Counted from the first letter of the stretch, positions 42,528-53,261 are shown. The stretch: 64,000 bases of DNA from Gemmatimonadales bacterium (GCA_036279355.1 DASUJH010000060.1:62001-126000), one strand, 5' to 3'. The notes: generated by a model not told the origin, from the sequence alone. Numbers and translations: made by a program.

Positions 42528-44306
42528 TCAACTTGGGGTCGTGGTTGCGCTTGACTCCGACTCGGTCGGTGCACCACAACCGCTCGCGGGCACGTGGAGC
42601 ACTACGACGGGCAGCTTGGGACCGGGTTCGAGCGCCGGCACCGCGCGCGCGGCGGGGCAAAGGCGCGCGACATCGGCGCCGCCGACGAGGTAACCCGGTC
42701 GTATCGCGCGCTGCGCCGCGTTTTCAGCTGGACCGCTGAGGTCGGCATACCAGGGCACCTCGTCTCCCGACGCCCAGTACGTGATCGAGCGCTCGCCCAA
42801 CCAGAACTTGAGGTAGTAGCTCAGCCGCCCGATCGCCTCGTCCGGTTGGAGCAGCACGACGGCGACGCGCTCGTCCGGCCGGATCCGCTGCTCGATGGCG
42901 GTGATGAGACGCGACGGTGGCCCGAGCGACGTCTGGCTGTACAGCTCGCTGTACCACCCCACGTTGAGGACGAGCGGCAGCACCGCGAGCCACGCGGTGC
43001 ACGGCCACAATCGGCTGCGCGCGCGGGCTGCGCCCAGGGTAGCCATGAGCGCGAGCAGGCCGATCACCGCCGCGGCCTCGAGCCCGCTGCCGAAATTGCG
43101 GCGCAGGAGCCACGGCAGCGTGAGGCTCGGCGCGTCGATCGGCGTGGCGCGAGTGAGCGTGAGGTGCGCGAGCGGACTCACCGAGAGCACGATCGTCGCG
43201 AGCACGACGCCCGCCGCTACCCGGCCGATCGGCGGCGTGCGCGCGGTGAGAAACGCGGCGAACAACAGCGGACCCACCGCGAACAGATAGCGCTCGTGCG
43301 GTCGGAGGCTCGAATTCATCAGCACCGTGTGTCGCGCGCCGGCCAGGAGATAGAGCAGCATCACCAGCACGGCGAACCCTGCGAGCCACGCGCGCGTCGG
43401 GTCCGTGCGCTCCGACCGGCGGCTCACGAGGCTCGCGACCGGTACGACACCGGTGCCGAGCGCGAGCGCCGCGAGCAGCGCGACAGCGACGGCGGCCGCC
43501 GGTGCGATGGCGGGAATGATGGGTCCGCTCATCTCTTCCGCGTAGAATCGGCTCAGCAGCACCGCGCCCGCCGAGCCGGATGCTTGCGCGGGCGCAGCGA
43601 GGGCGTGCCGCGCGAGCAGCGCCGCACCGAGTGCGATGAGCGGCCCCGCGCGCACCGCGAAGGGGGCGAGCAGAGGGCCCCGCGCATCTCGAGTCCGTCC
43701 GCGACCGCGCAGCGCCAGCGCGCCCCACGCAAACACCGCGACGCCGTAGGCCCCGATCAGCACCAGCGCGAGCGGCTTCGCGAGGTAGGCGAGCCCGAGC
43801 GCCACCGCGCACGCCGCCGCATCGCGGGCGCGTCCGCGCAGGAGCACCCGCAATGCGAGCCAGCAGGCGAGCACGAACAGCGGATAGTAGAGGTTTTCCT
43901 CCATCATGAGCGCGGAATAGACGCCGCAAGGCGTGAGCACCGCGAGCGCGGCGACGGCAACGGCCGCGTCGCGCTTGCCGAACTCGCGCGCGAGCGCGTA
44001 GGCGGGAAAAACGACCGCGCTCACCAGCATGGCGTTGACCGCCTGCGCCACGTCGAACGCCGCCCGCGCGTCGCCGGCCGAGAAGGCCACGCTCAGGACC
44101 GCCGGATAGAGCACGGCCGGGTAGTGCACGACCTGGCCGAACAGCACGAACGGCTCATGAAAGGCAAACGCCCGCGCCATCTGCCAGTGGATCAGCTCGT
44201 CGCGGAAGATGCGGGGCTCGACGATGGGCATCGCGGCGAGCCAGCGTGCGGCGCTCGAGAGGGCCCAAAGCCCGACGAGCCGTGCCGCCGTCCCCGCGGC
44301 GTTCAT
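42528..44306 (-). CDS. GT-C fold (family 39-like) membrane glycosyltransferase
   Basis: 592 residues from ATG 44306, just after the flippase gene. About 11-13 transmembrane helices. The first periplasmic loop has the acidic pair of GT-C enzymes in EPRIFRDELIHWQMARAF, followed by YPAVLYPAVLS; a periplasmic C-terminal domain has QPDEAIGRLSYYLKFWLGERSITYWASGDEVPWY. Such enzymes transfer sugars from polyprenyl-phosphate donors outside the membrane. The GT2 and flippase genes immediately upstream would provide the donor. Acceptor unknown. A longer open frame to 44468 overlaps the flippase gene. Confidence 0.85.
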   Translation of the reverse strand: MNAAGTAARLVGLWALSSAARWLAAMPIVEPRIFRDELIHWQMARAFAFHEPFVLFGQVVHYPAVLYPAVLSVAFSAGDARAAFDVAQAVNAMLVSAVVFPAYALAREFGKRDAAVAVAALAVLTPCGVYSALMMEENLYYPLFVLACWLALRVLLRGRARDAAACAVALGLAYLAKPLALVLIGAYGVAVFAWGALALRGRGRTRDARGPLLAPFAVRAGPLIALGAALLARHALAAPAQASGSAGAVLLSRFYAEEMSGPIIPAIAPAAAVAVALLAALALGTGVVPVASLVSRRSERTDPTRAWLAGFAVLVMLLYLLAGARHTVLMNSSLRPHERYLFAVGPLLFAAFLTARTPPIGRVAAGVVLATIVLSVSPLAHLTLTRATPIDAPSLTLPWLLRRNFGSGLEAAAVIGLLALMATLGAARARSRLWPCTAWLAVLPLVLNVGWYSELYSQTSLGPPSRLITAIEQRIRPDERVAVVLLQPDEAIGRLSYYLKFWLGERSITYWASGDEVPWYADLSGPAENAAQRAIRPGYLVGGADVARLCPAARAVPALEPGPKLPVVVLHVPASGCGAPTESESSATTTPS

Positions 44307-44316
44307 CGCGCGCACC

Positions 44317-45333
44317 TCACGGAGTCGGGACCGCCTCGGCGCGCGGGGGCTCGGCCGCCGTGGCTCGGCCCAGCGGATGGCGCAGCGAGACGACGAAGCC
44401 GATCGCGATGTTCTCCAGGTTGAGCAACAGGATGAGCGCGGAGAGCGCGAGCGCCGCGGCGGCGGCATAGCCGTAGGCCGCGAGCACCGCGATGAGAATG
44501 GCGTCGCGCACGCCGAGCCCCGCGACGCTGATCGGCAGCGTCTGCGCGATCGCCACGAGCGCCATGGCGGACACCAGCGCGAGCAGCGGGATGTTGATCT
44601 CGAGCGCGGCGAACAGCAGCCAGAGCCGCGCCATCGTGACGGTGATGGCGGCGAGGGTCACGGCCAGCACGATGCCCAGGCGCGCGGGGCGGAGCCCCAT
44701 GCCGGTGAGCTGGCCGCGCCACCGCTCGAGCGCGGCGCCTGCGCGTCTCGGCGCCGCCCGCCGGACGAGCCCGATCAGGCGCTCGCGCGGGCGCCGCGCG
44801 ACAAGCGCCGGCACCGCCGCGACGAGCGCCGCCGCCACGGCGATCGCTACGGCAGCCACCAGCCCGGCGAGGCGCGGCGGCGCGAGTTGGCGGAAGGCAA
44901 CGAGGCCGAGCACGCTGAGCACCGCCATTACGAGGAGGTCGAAGAGGCGATCGAGCAGCACGCTGAAGAGCGCCGGAGCCATCGGCTGCCCGCGCGCGCG
45001 GAGATACCATGCCTTGATGAAATCGCCCGACTGGCCGGGCGTGGCGGCCGCCGCGAAAAGCCCGATCATGTAAAGCACCATCGCGTCGCCCGGCGACGGA
45101 GGCGCGAGCCGCAACTCGCCCACCAGCAGCCGCCAGCGCCACGCCTTGAGCGCGATGAAAATCGGGTAAAGCGCGAGTGCCACGACGAGCGGAATCCAGT
45201 GCACGCCCCGGAGGTGCGCGGCGATCCGGCCGAGGTCCGTGGTGGCGAGAAACCACGCGAGGATTGCCGGTCCGATGAGGCGCGGCAGCCGGCGCGCGTA
45301 TCGGTCGGCCGCGCGGGGCGCTGGTTCGATCAA
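44317..45333 (-). CDS. Flippase-like membrane protein (UPF0104/LPG synthase TM family), TTG start
   Basis: 338 residues from TTG 45333, overlapping the GT2 stop (TTGA). About eight transmembrane helices with the family motifs LVGELRLAPPSPGDAMVLY, AAATPGQSGDFIKAWYLRARG and LPISVAGLGVRDAI. The family covers the membrane half of lysyl-phosphatidylglycerol synthase and proteins proposed to flip lipid-linked intermediates. No aminoacyl-transferase domain is present. Operon position between a GT2 and a GT-C enzyme supports a role with polyprenyl-linked sugars. Confidence 0.85.
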   Translation of the reverse strand: MIEPAPRAADRYARRLPRLIGPAILAWFLATTDLGRIAAHLRGVHWIPLVVALALYPIFIALKAWRWRLLVGELRLAPPSPGDAMVLYMIGLFAAAATPGQSGDFIKAWYLRARGQPMAPALFSVLLDRLFDLLVMAVLSVLGLVAFRQLAPPRLAGLVAAVAIAVAAALVAAVPALVARRPRERLIGLVRRAAPRRAGAALERWRGQLTGMGLRPARLGIVLAVTLAAITVTMARLWLLFAALEINIPLLALVSAMALVAIAQTLPISVAGLGVRDAILIAVLAAYGYAAAAALALSALILLLNLENIAIGFVVSLRHPLGRATAAEPPRAEAVPTP

Positions 45334-46244
45334 CGCTCCGGGCCCCGGAAGCGCAGGCTCGCGATCTGTTCGGAGATGAGGCCGAAGAGGAACAACACGA
45401 TCCCGCCGAGAAAGAACATCACGGTGGAGGGCGGCAGGTGCAGCCACGCGCCGCCGCGGGCCACCGACCAGCCGTACGCCGCGAGCGCCAGCGCCTCGAG
45501 CCCGACGCAGATCGGAAAGAAGAGCCGGAGCGGGCTGAAGAGCGTGGCGATCCTGAGAATGATGAGCACGAACTTGACGCCGTTCGGCAGCAACTGCTGG
45601 GTGCTGCGTCCGGCCTTGCGCTTTCGCATCGTGATCGGCTCGAACCGCACGTGGTAGCCGGCCTTGGCAAAGGCGAGCGCGCTCGTAGTGGGCCAGGAGA
45701 ACCGGTTCGGGAGCAGGTGCAGGAACTCGGCGATCACGTCGCGCCGCATGGCGCGAAACCCGGAGGTGAGATCGCGCACCTCCACGCCGACCAGATAGGA
45801 GCCGAGGCGGTTCAGGATGCTATTGCCGAGCCAGCGGAAGGCGTTCTGCTGGCCGGCGCGGCTGCGCTCGCCGACCACCATGTCGTAGGGGCCGATGTGC
45901 GCGAGGAGCCGCGGGATGTCGGCGGGGTCATGCTGGCCGTCGCCGTCGATGATGAGGATGACGTCGCCCTGCGCCGCGCGGATGCCGGTTTTGACGCCGG
46001 CGCCGTTGCCGAGGTTGTACGGCCGACGAATCACCCGCGCGCCCGCCCCGGCGGCCACTTCCGCCGTGTCGTCGGTCGATGCGTCGTCCACCACAACCAC
46101 CTCGGCTCCGGGGCACTGCTCCCGCGCGACCGCAATGACATGGCCGATCGTCGCCCCTTCGTTGAACGCAGGTATGACGATGCTAACGCTGAAGGGCCAG
46201 GCGGCGGGCAGGGGGACCGCGAGCGGAGCAATCTCGGTCGCCAT
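45330..46244 (-). CDS. Family 2 glycosyltransferase, polyprenyl-phosphate sugar synthase type
   Basis: 304 residues, ATG 46244 with GGAGG eight bases upstream. GT-A fold: VSIVIPAFNEGATIGHVI, VVVDDASTDDT, GNGAGVKTGIRAAQGDVILIIDGDGQHDP (DxD region) and LTSGFRAMRR. Two C-terminal transmembrane helices (about 240-262 and 272-296) make it GtrB/ArnC/DPM-like, attaching a sugar to a polyprenyl phosphate at the cytoplasmic face. First gene of the three-gene cassette that follows tRNA-Gln. Confidence 0.9.
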   Translation of the reverse strand: MATEIAPLAVPLPAAWPFSVSIVIPAFNEGATIGHVIAVAREQCPGAEVVVVDDASTDDTAEVAAGAGARVIRRPYNLGNGAGVKTGIRAAQGDVILIIDGDGQHDPADIPRLLAHIGPYDMVVGERSRAGQQNAFRWLGNSILNRLGSYLVGVEVRDLTSGFRAMRRDVIAEFLHLLPNRFSWPTTSALAFAKAGYHVRFEPITMRKRKAGRSTQQLLPNGVKFVLIILRIATLFSPLRLFFPICVGLEALALAAYGWSVARGGAWLHLPPSTVMFFLGGIVLFLFGLISEQIASLRFRGPER

Positions 46245-46291
46245 CGATCGTCCTCCGGGCGGTGAAGCGCGCGACGACACTGCGGCCGGCA

Positions 46292-46362
46292 TTGGCCCTG
46301 GTGGATTCGAACCACCATTAACGGATCCAAAGTCCGCTGTCCTGCCATTGGACGAAGGGCCA
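46292..46362 (-). tRNA. tRNA-Gln (UUG)
   Basis: Minus-strand cloverleaf of 71 bases. Acceptor TGGCCCT/AGGGCCA, D-stem GTCC/GGAC, anticodon arm GCGGA-CTTTGGA-TCCGT with anticodon TTG, T-arm GGTGG-TTCGAAT-CCACC, discriminator A. The 3' CCA is not encoded (TGCC follows). It lies between ispE and the glycosylation cassette. Confidence 0.95.
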
Positions 46363-46439
46363 GTCCCACAACAGTAACGGGAGGACCGGGCGCGGTGAAC
46401 GGGCCCGCGCCGCGCGAAGATCCGCGCGGTCCGCGGCGC

Positions 46440-47351
46440 TCAGCCCGCGTCGAGCACGTCAGGCCCTGGTGGCGCCGCCGCGAGCGTCTCGACCGGCGTG
46501 ATCGTCCCGTGCCGGCTCCCGAGCATCATCGCGGCGTCATCGCGGTCGCGGGCGCTCCGGTAGATCGCAAAGAGCGTGGCCCCGGACCCACTCATCCGGC
46601 ACACCAGCGGATGCGTGCCGGCGAGCGCCTCGAACGCGCGCCGGACCTCCGGGAAGCGGCCGAAGACCGGAGACTCGAAATCGTTGCCGGCCAATCGTCC
46701 TACGTCGCCCCAAGTGGAGAGCGCGCCGAGGTCGAACGCCACTGCGCCGCGGCGGCCCGACTCCTGGCGCGCCGCATCGACCCAGCCGTATGCGTCGGCC
46801 GTGGCGATCGCCACCGGCGGCGTGAGCAGCAACGCCGGTGCGGCCGGGAGCGGCGGCAGGCGGAGCATCCGCTCGCCGTGACCCCAGGCGAGCGCGAGCG
46901 GCGCCCCGGTGAAGACGAACGGTACGTCGCTGCCGAGCCGGGCGGCGAACTGCAGCAGCTCGTGCCGAGGGACCGCATCACCGGCCAGTCGGTTCACGGC
47001 CGTGAGCGCGGCGGCGGCGTCGCTCGACCCGCCGCCCAGGCCCGCCCGCACCGGGATCCGCTTCTCGAGCGCGAGCTCGACGCCAAAACGCTCGCCGGTC
47101 GCCTCGAGCACGAGCCGCGCGGCGCGGACGGCGAAATTCTCGGCGTCGGGCCCGACCTCCGCGCCGCGCACGTCGATCGCGACGCCGCGCTCCTCCCGCC
47201 GCCGCGCGGTCAGCGTGTCGGCGAGGCTCATGAGGCAGAACAGCGTTTCCAGGCCGTGATAGCCGTCGCGCTCGCGCGCGAGCACCCGAAGCAGGAGGTT
47301 GAGCTTCGCGTGGCACGCGATGGTGACCGCCTGCGCGCCGGCGGCGCTCAT
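46440..47351 (-). CDS. ispE: 4-diphosphocytidyl-2-C-methyl-D-erythritol kinase
   Basis: 303 residues, GHMP kinase fold. AHAKLNLLLRVLARERDGYHGLETLF-type N-terminus, ATP motif VRAGLGGGSSDAAAAL (P-x3-GLGGGSSD) and GSDVPFVF; the C-terminal MSGSGATLFAIYRS is the GHMP motif 3. Fourth MEP-pathway step for isoprenoids. In many genomes ispE is followed by tRNA-Gln and prs; here tRNA-Gln follows but prs is 5 kb away. Confidence 0.95.
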   Translation of the reverse strand: MSAAGAQAVTIACHAKLNLLLRVLARERDGYHGLETLFCLMSLADTLTARRREERGVAIDVRGAEVGPDAENFAVRAARLVLEATGERFGVELALEKRIPVRAGLGGGSSDAAAALTAVNRLAGDAVPRHELLQFAARLGSDVPFVFTGAPLALAWGHGERMLRLPPLPAAPALLLTPPVAIATADAYGWVDAARQESGRRGAVAFDLGALSTWGDVGRLAGNDFESPVFGRFPEVRRAFEALAGTHPLVCRMSGSGATLFAIYRSARDRDDAAMMLGSRHGTITPVETLAAAPPGPDVLDAG

Positions 47352-47378
47352 CGCGTCAGCTCGGCCGAACGCACGGCA

Positions 47379-48381
47379 TCATGGCGCCGACGCCCGGCGC
47401 AGGTCCTTCAACGCGAGCGGCGTCCGGGTCAAGGACCAGAGGCCGAGCAGCGTGATCGGCACGAACGTCGTGACGTGATAGGCGATCGCGTAGGAGAAGC
47501 TTCGGTCCGGCGCGATGCCATAGAGCGAGAGCGCTGCGCGAATCGACGCCTCGAAGGGGCCGAGATACCCGGGCGTCGACGGCAGCGATACGCCGAAGGC
47601 GACGAGGCCTTCGAGCAGCACCGCCCCTGTGAAGTCCACCCGGATGTCGAACGCGGCGAAGCCGACGTAGAACGCCAGCGCATTGACGAGCCAGAGCACG
47701 AGCGACCAGACGACGACCGCGGCCGCGCGCTTCGGCGCCTGCAGCACCGCGAGGCCCTGCCGGATTCCCTCGATGAGCCGGACGAGCCGCTCGGCCAGCC
47801 GGCCGCGCGGGAGCAGCGCGCGGACGACCCGCTCCGCCGCGAGCGGGCGCAGGACGACCCCGATCGCCACGGCGAGCAGAAGCAGGAAAACGGCTCCGCC
47901 CACCGCCGCACTCTTCGCGACCGAAACGCCACCCACCTCGACGCCGGCCCCGAGCCCGGGGCTCAGCAGCGCGAGACCGAGCAGCAGGGCGAGCGTGAGC
48001 CCGTCGAAGATGCGCTCGATGGCGATCGATGAAAACGCCGCCGTGAAGCGAACGTCCGCGAGCCGGGTGACTGCGAGCGGCCGAATAAGCTCACCCAGGC
48101 GGAACGGGAGCACGTTGTTCGCCATGAAGCCGATGGCAGTGGCGTGCCAGAGCGCGGACCACGTGATCGGCTCGTCACGCGCGTCGCGAAGGAGATATCG
48201 CCAACGGACGGCGCGGATCGGGAAGGTGAGCGTCGCCAGGACGACGGCGCCCGCGAGCGGCAGGGCGTGGGCCGCGGCCAGATGGCGCCCGACGTCCCGC
48301 AGATCGACGCCGCGGATGGCATACCAGATGAGGCCGGCCGAGATCGTGAGGCCGATGAGCGCCGGCCAGAGGCGCGAGCGC

Positions 48382-48398
<17 letters not shown>
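47379..48398 (-). CDS. Second UPF0104/LPG synthase-type membrane protein, TTG start
   Basis: 339 residues from TTG 48398, overlapping the HPt-like gene by 17 bases; no ATG or GTG is in frame before the first membrane helix. About eight helices with RAVRWRYLLRD, MANNVLPFRLGELIRPLAV, IAIERIFDGLTL and VSLPSTPGYLGPFEASI, the AglD/UPF0104 signatures. It is a paralogue of the 44317 gene, only distantly similar. Probable lipid or lipid-linked-sugar membrane function. A single-gene role cannot be assigned. Confidence 0.84.
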
Positions 48399-49974
<1,576 letters not shown>

Positions 49975-50093
49975 GGCACCTCGATGAAAGGCACGCGGAT
50001 TCGGGGTGGGGGCGGCGCACGAAGTGTAGAATCCGCACCCTGCCCGAGCAAGCCAGGTATACTTCTCGAACCCTTTTGCCCGCTGGAGTTTCG

Positions 50094-50609
50094 ATGGCCT
50101 CGCGTCACCCCACGTCGGCACAACTCATGCCGCTGCGCCGGCCCGGCGCGCTGAGCCCGCTGCTGGCCATACTGCTTCTCGGCACGCCCGCGGTCCTCGA
50201 AGCCCAGTCGCCGAGCCAGGCACCCCCTGCACCCTCGCTATCCGTGACCCGGGTCGCGCTTCGCCTCACGGTCACCGCCGCGGGGCCCGAGGCGGGCAGC
50301 TACACGATGCGCGGTGAGGGGGGATGCCAGAACTACGGCGATGCGAAGCAGCCCAACTGGACCATCGGCTGGTCCGCGCCGGACGCGTCCGAGCTGTTCA
50401 TCTTCCGGATTCGCGGCAACGCCGAAGGCAAGACCGAGCAGAACCTCGTGCTCGCCGGGAAGGGCAAGCCTCGTTTCACTTCGCTTGCCGTGAACGTGAC
50501 CACCATCGCCCGCCGCGGGAAGCATGGCTTGAGCTTCAAGATCGACGGCACGGACGTGGGCGGCCGAAAGCTCGCCGGCACGATCACCTGCGCCTCCGAG
50601 ACCGTCTGA
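50094..50609 (+). CDS. Secreted protein of unknown function
   Basis: 171 residues from ATG 50094, with GGAG six bases upstream. Signal peptide about 1-37 (ending VLEAQ). Mature part is a predicted beta-rich domain with two cysteines (GEGGCQNYG and GTITCASETV) that could form a disulfide, and repeated Lys/Gly-rich segments. No family recognised. TATACT at 50058-50063 is a possible -10 element but no good -35 was found. Confidence 0.7.
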   Translation: MASRHPTSAQLMPLRRPGALSPLLAILLLGTPAVLEAQSPSQAPPAPSLSVTRVALRLTVTAAGPEAGSYTMRGEGGCQNYGDAKQPNWTIGWSAPDASELFIFRIRGNAEGKTEQNLVLAGKGKPRFTSLAVNVTTIARRGKHGLSFKIDGTDVGGRKLAGTITCASETV

Positions 50610-50623
50610 CGGCTGGATGCGAG

Positions 50624-50653
50624 AGCGCCGGCCGCGCGAACGCGACCGGCGCT
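50624..50653. terminator. Hairpin between convergent genes
   Basis: AGCGCCGG/CCGGCGCT arms with additional CGCG pairing inside and a CGAA tetraloop-like tip. No T-tract. It fills the 60-base gap between two convergent stops. Confidence 0.5.
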
Positions 50654-50669
50654 GTCATGAGGAATCGCG

Positions 50670-51044
50670 CTACGGCTGGATCGTTACACTCACCACGTCG
50701 CCCGGGCGCACATCGAGCGGCTGGGTGAAATCGGCGCCCGCCGCGCCGATCGGTGTCGCCAGGAACTGCACGGAACCGTTTTCAACCAACTGGGAAGGAA
50801 ACTGGAACGTGCTCGTGGCGTTGTTGCCGGTGGCGGTGCCGACCCGGAAACGCTGCCCTTGGGCGAGCAGGAAGACGTTCATATCGTAAAAGTTACGATT
50901 GGTCACCTGAAGCGTCGTCTTAGGCGCCGTCGCGGCGTTCACAGGTTCGGCCCCGGTCGCTGGCGGAGGACCCTTGCAGGCGGCGACCGCGGTGACGGCG
51001 GCAAGTGCCATGGCAAAGCAGGCGGTGCGGGGCAGGCGAAGCAT
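50670..51044 (-). CDS. Small lipoprotein
   Basis: 124 residues. Lipoprotein signal with AVAAC (Cys23). Mature part starts with a Pro/Ala linker and has a beta domain (TTLQVTNRNFYDMNVFLLAQGQRFRVGTATG ... PLDVRPGDVVSVTIQP) typical of small envelope beta-sandwich proteins. No family recognised. Alone on its strand. Confidence 0.75.
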   Translation of the reverse strand: MLRLPRTACFAMALAAVTAVAACKGPPPATGAEPVNAATAPKTTLQVTNRNFYDMNVFLLAQGQRFRVGTATGNNATSTFQFPSQLVENGSVQFLATPIGAAGADFTQPLDVRPGDVVSVTIQP

Positions 51045-51117
51045 CGGGCCTCCAGGGAGACGTAGTCGAGGAATTTTATCGCCTTGGGGACGTGCGGCCA
51101 GCGAGCCAGGTCACACA

Positions 51118-51855
51118 TCAAGCTCCGGTACGGGCGGCGCGCACCAGCTCGGCCATCGTGCGCACCGCCTCCTCCATGCCGTACAGGACGGCGCGGCTCA
51201 CGATGCTGTGCCCGATGTTGAGCTCCTCGATTTCCGCGATCGCGGCCACCCGTTGCACGTTGGCGTAGGTGAGCCCATGCCCCGCGTGCACCGCGAGGCC
51301 CAGAGCGGCTGCATGGCGCGCGGCGGCGCGCAACTCGTCGAGCGCGCCGGTGCTCTCGCGCCAGGTGTGGGCGTAGCGCCCGGTGTGCAGCTCCACCGCG
51401 GCCACGCCGAGCGCGCGGGCGGTGTCGATGGCCGCGCGGTCCGGATCGATAAAGAGGCTCACCCGGATGCCCGCGCCGCTGAGTCGGGCGATGGCACTGT
51501 GGAGGCGGGGCGGCGGGTCGCCGAGATCGAGCCCGCCCTCGGTCGTGATCTCTTCGCGCCGCTCCGGCACGAGCGTCGCCTGATAGGGCCGGAGCCGGCA
51601 GGCGAGCGACACGATCTCGTCGCTCGTGGCGAGCTCGAGATTGAGCACGGTGGTCACGGCGCGGTGCAGGCGCTCGACGTCGCGATCCTGAATGTGCCGC
51701 CGATCCTCCCGCAGGTGCACGGTGATGCCGTCGGCCCCGGCGCCCTCGGCGAGCGCGGCCGCCGCCACGGGGTCGGGCTCGACCGTCTTCCGCGCCTCGC
51801 GGACGGTCGCCACATGATCGATGTTGACGTAGAGCCGGAGCGCGCGTGCCGTCAT
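51118..51855 (-). CDS. pdxJ: Pyridoxine 5'-phosphate synthase
   Basis: 245 residues, TIM barrel. [61 protein letters not shown] and [12 protein letters not shown] are diagnostic of PdxJ, including the Glu/His residues of the active site. Condenses 3-amino-2-oxopropyl phosphate with deoxyxylulose 5-phosphate in the DXP-dependent vitamin B6 route. PdxA is not in the window. It starts 23 bases from the divergent lipoprotein gene. Confidence 0.96.
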   Translation of the reverse strand: MTARALRLYVNIDHVATVREARKTVEPDPVAAAALAEGAGADGITVHLREDRRHIQDRDVERLHRAVTTVLNLELATSDEIVSLACRLRPYQATLVPERREEITTEGGLDLGDPPPRLHSAIARLSGAGIRVSLFIDPDRAAIDTARALGVAAVELHTGRYAHTWRESTGALDELRAAARHAAALGLAVHAGHGLTYANVQRVAAIAEIEELNIGHSIVSRAVLYGMEEAVRTMAELVRAARTGA

Positions 51856-51878
51856 TGCTCGCGGCCCGGGCGCTCGTT

Positions 51879-52442
51879 ATGATCCCACTCCGTCTCTCGC
51901 CGGTCGAGTCTCGCGTGTCTCATCGGTCCAAGCTCGTCGGAGCGTTGCTCGGTTCAGTCTGCGGCCTGCTCGCCTGCGGAGGCGGCGCGTCGCCTTCGAC
52001 GGCGGCGCCGCCCGCCTCGTCGGCCGAGCAGGCGGTGAAGAGCTTCATGCAGGCGGCGGCTGACAGTAATCTCGCCAAGATGGCGTCGCTCTGGGGCACG
52101 CGCCAAGGGGCCGCCGCCGTGACCGGGCAGCCGCCCGACTACGAGCGGCGCGTCGCGATCATGCAGGTGTATCTGGCCGGCGCGCCTTACCACGTCCTCT
52201 CCGGCGGCCCGATGCACGTGGAGTCGGCGCCCCCCGGTGACGCCGCCGAACAGCCCGCGGATTCGGCCGAGACGCATCAGGTCGTGGTGCAGCTGGAGCG
52301 GCCCGGCTGCCCCAAGTTCGTGCCGTTCACGGTGGTCCGGACCGACGCCAACCGGTGGGTCGTGAACGACGTCGATCTCGCGGCCGCAGGAAATCCCCGC
52401 CACCCCTGCAACGAGAAGGCGCCGGCGGATTCAGCATCGTAG
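51879..52442 (+). CDS. Lipoprotein of unknown function, NTF2/DUF-like domain possible
   Basis: 187 residues from ATG 51879; a GTG at 51846 would overlap pdxJ. Lipobox LLAC (about residue 33) after a hydrophobic VGALLGSVCGLLAC. Mature part: Ser/Ala linker, then AEQAVKSFMQAAADSNLAKMASLWG, as in NTF2-like or DUF4878 domains, and a C-terminal FTVVRTDANRWVVNDVDL. A cystatin-fold lipoprotein is likely; the function is unknown. Confidence 0.72.
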   Translation: MIPLRLSPVESRVSHRSKLVGALLGSVCGLLACGGGASPSTAAPPASSAEQAVKSFMQAAADSNLAKMASLWGTRQGAAAVTGQPPDYERRVAIMQVYLAGAPYHVLSGGPMHVESAPPGDAAEQPADSAETHQVVVQLERPGCPKFVPFTVVRTDANRWVVNDVDLAAAGNPRHPCNEKAPADSAS

Positions 52443-52480
52443 CTTCGCGGCCCGGAACCTTGGTGAGGGGCGCGGCGTTG

Positions 52481-52876
52481 CTACTCGGTGAGTTCGATCA
52501 GAATGCCGGCCGTGGCCCGGGGGTGCACGAACGCGATGCGCCGCCCCCCGGCGCCCGGCCGGGGCGTTTCATCCACCAGTTGAAACCCGTGCGCACGGCA
52601 GGCGGCGAGCGCGGCGTCGAGATCGGGCACACGGTAGCAGATGTGATGGATGCCGGGCCCGCGCCGCGCGAGAAACCGCGCGATCGGACCGCCCGGATCC
52701 CGCGGCGCGAGCAGCTCGACCTCGGCATCGCCGAAGGTGAGCGACACGATGTCGGCGCCATCGGCCGCTTCCGGCGCGTGCGGCGTGAGCCCCAGCACCT
52801 GCTGGTAGAAGGCGAGCGCCGCAGCGATGTCCGGCACCGCGATGCCGACATGAGCAATCCGGGGACGATCGGTCAC
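52481..52876 (-). CDS. mce: Methylmalonyl-CoA epimerase
   Basis: 131 residues from GTG 52876, with AGGAG seven to eight bases upstream. Vicinal oxygen chelate fold with RIAHVGIAVPDIAAALAFYQQVLGL and GIHHICYRVPDLDAAL; metal ligands His (IAHVG), His (IHHICY) and C-terminal Glu (ILIEL). Epimerises methylmalonyl-CoA between propionyl-CoA carboxylase and mutase. Mutase genes are not in the window. Divergent from trxA, 37 bases apart. Confidence 0.9.
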   Translation of the reverse strand: MTDRPRIAHVGIAVPDIAAALAFYQQVLGLTPHAPEAADGADIVSLTFGDAEVELLAPRDPGGPIARFLARRGPGIHHICYRVPDLDAALAACRAHGFQLVDETPRPGAGGRRIAFVHPRATAGILIELTE

Positions 52877-52913
52877 ACGATCTCTCCTTTCACTTGCACT
52901 GGAGCATAACACC

Positions 52914-53249
52914 ATGAGTGGGACCAACACCGCGACCACGCAGGTCACCGATTCCACCTTCACCAGTGAGATCGAGCAGTCCCAGGGCCTCGTGCTCGTC
53001 GATTTCTGGGCGACGTGGTGCGGCCCCTGCCAGATCGTGGCGCCGATCCTCGATCAGCTTGCGGGTGAATACGCCGGCCGCGCGAAAGTCGCCAAGCTGG
53101 ATGTCGATGCCAACCAGCGGACCGCCACGCGGTTCAACGTGCGCACGATCCCAAGCATTCTGTTCTTCAAGGATGGCAAGCACGTGGACACGGTCGTCGG
53201 TGCGGTGCCGCGCGCGGCGCTCGAGGGCAAGATCAAGCAGCACCTCTAA
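52914..53249 (+). CDS. trxA: Thioredoxin
   Basis: 111 residues. Active site WCGPC in VDFWATWCGPCQIVAPILDQLA, cis-Pro in VRTIPSILFFKDG. Cytoplasmic disulfide reductase. A 37-base gap with low GC content separates it from mce; GGAG lies 11 bases before the ATG. Downstream rsmI begins 12 bases later. Confidence 0.97.
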   Translation: MSGTNTATTQVTDSTFTSEIEQSQGLVLVDFWATWCGPCQIVAPILDQLAGEYAGRAKVAKLDVDANQRTATRFNVRTIPSILFFKDGKHVDTVVGAVPRAALEGKIKQHL

Positions 53250-53261
53250 GCCCGGCCGGCC

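Noticed and set aside
46292-46362. Integrated mobile element using tRNA-Gln as attachment site
   Set aside because: No integrase in the window and no duplicated tRNA 3' end near 41.4 kb; the neighbouring genes may be inserted but not by a visible tRNA-targeting element.
50021-50063. Bidirectional promoter with TATACT and TAGAAT
   Set aside because: Good -10-like hexamers on both strands but no -35 at 16-18 bases, so recorded only as a possibility in the gene entry.
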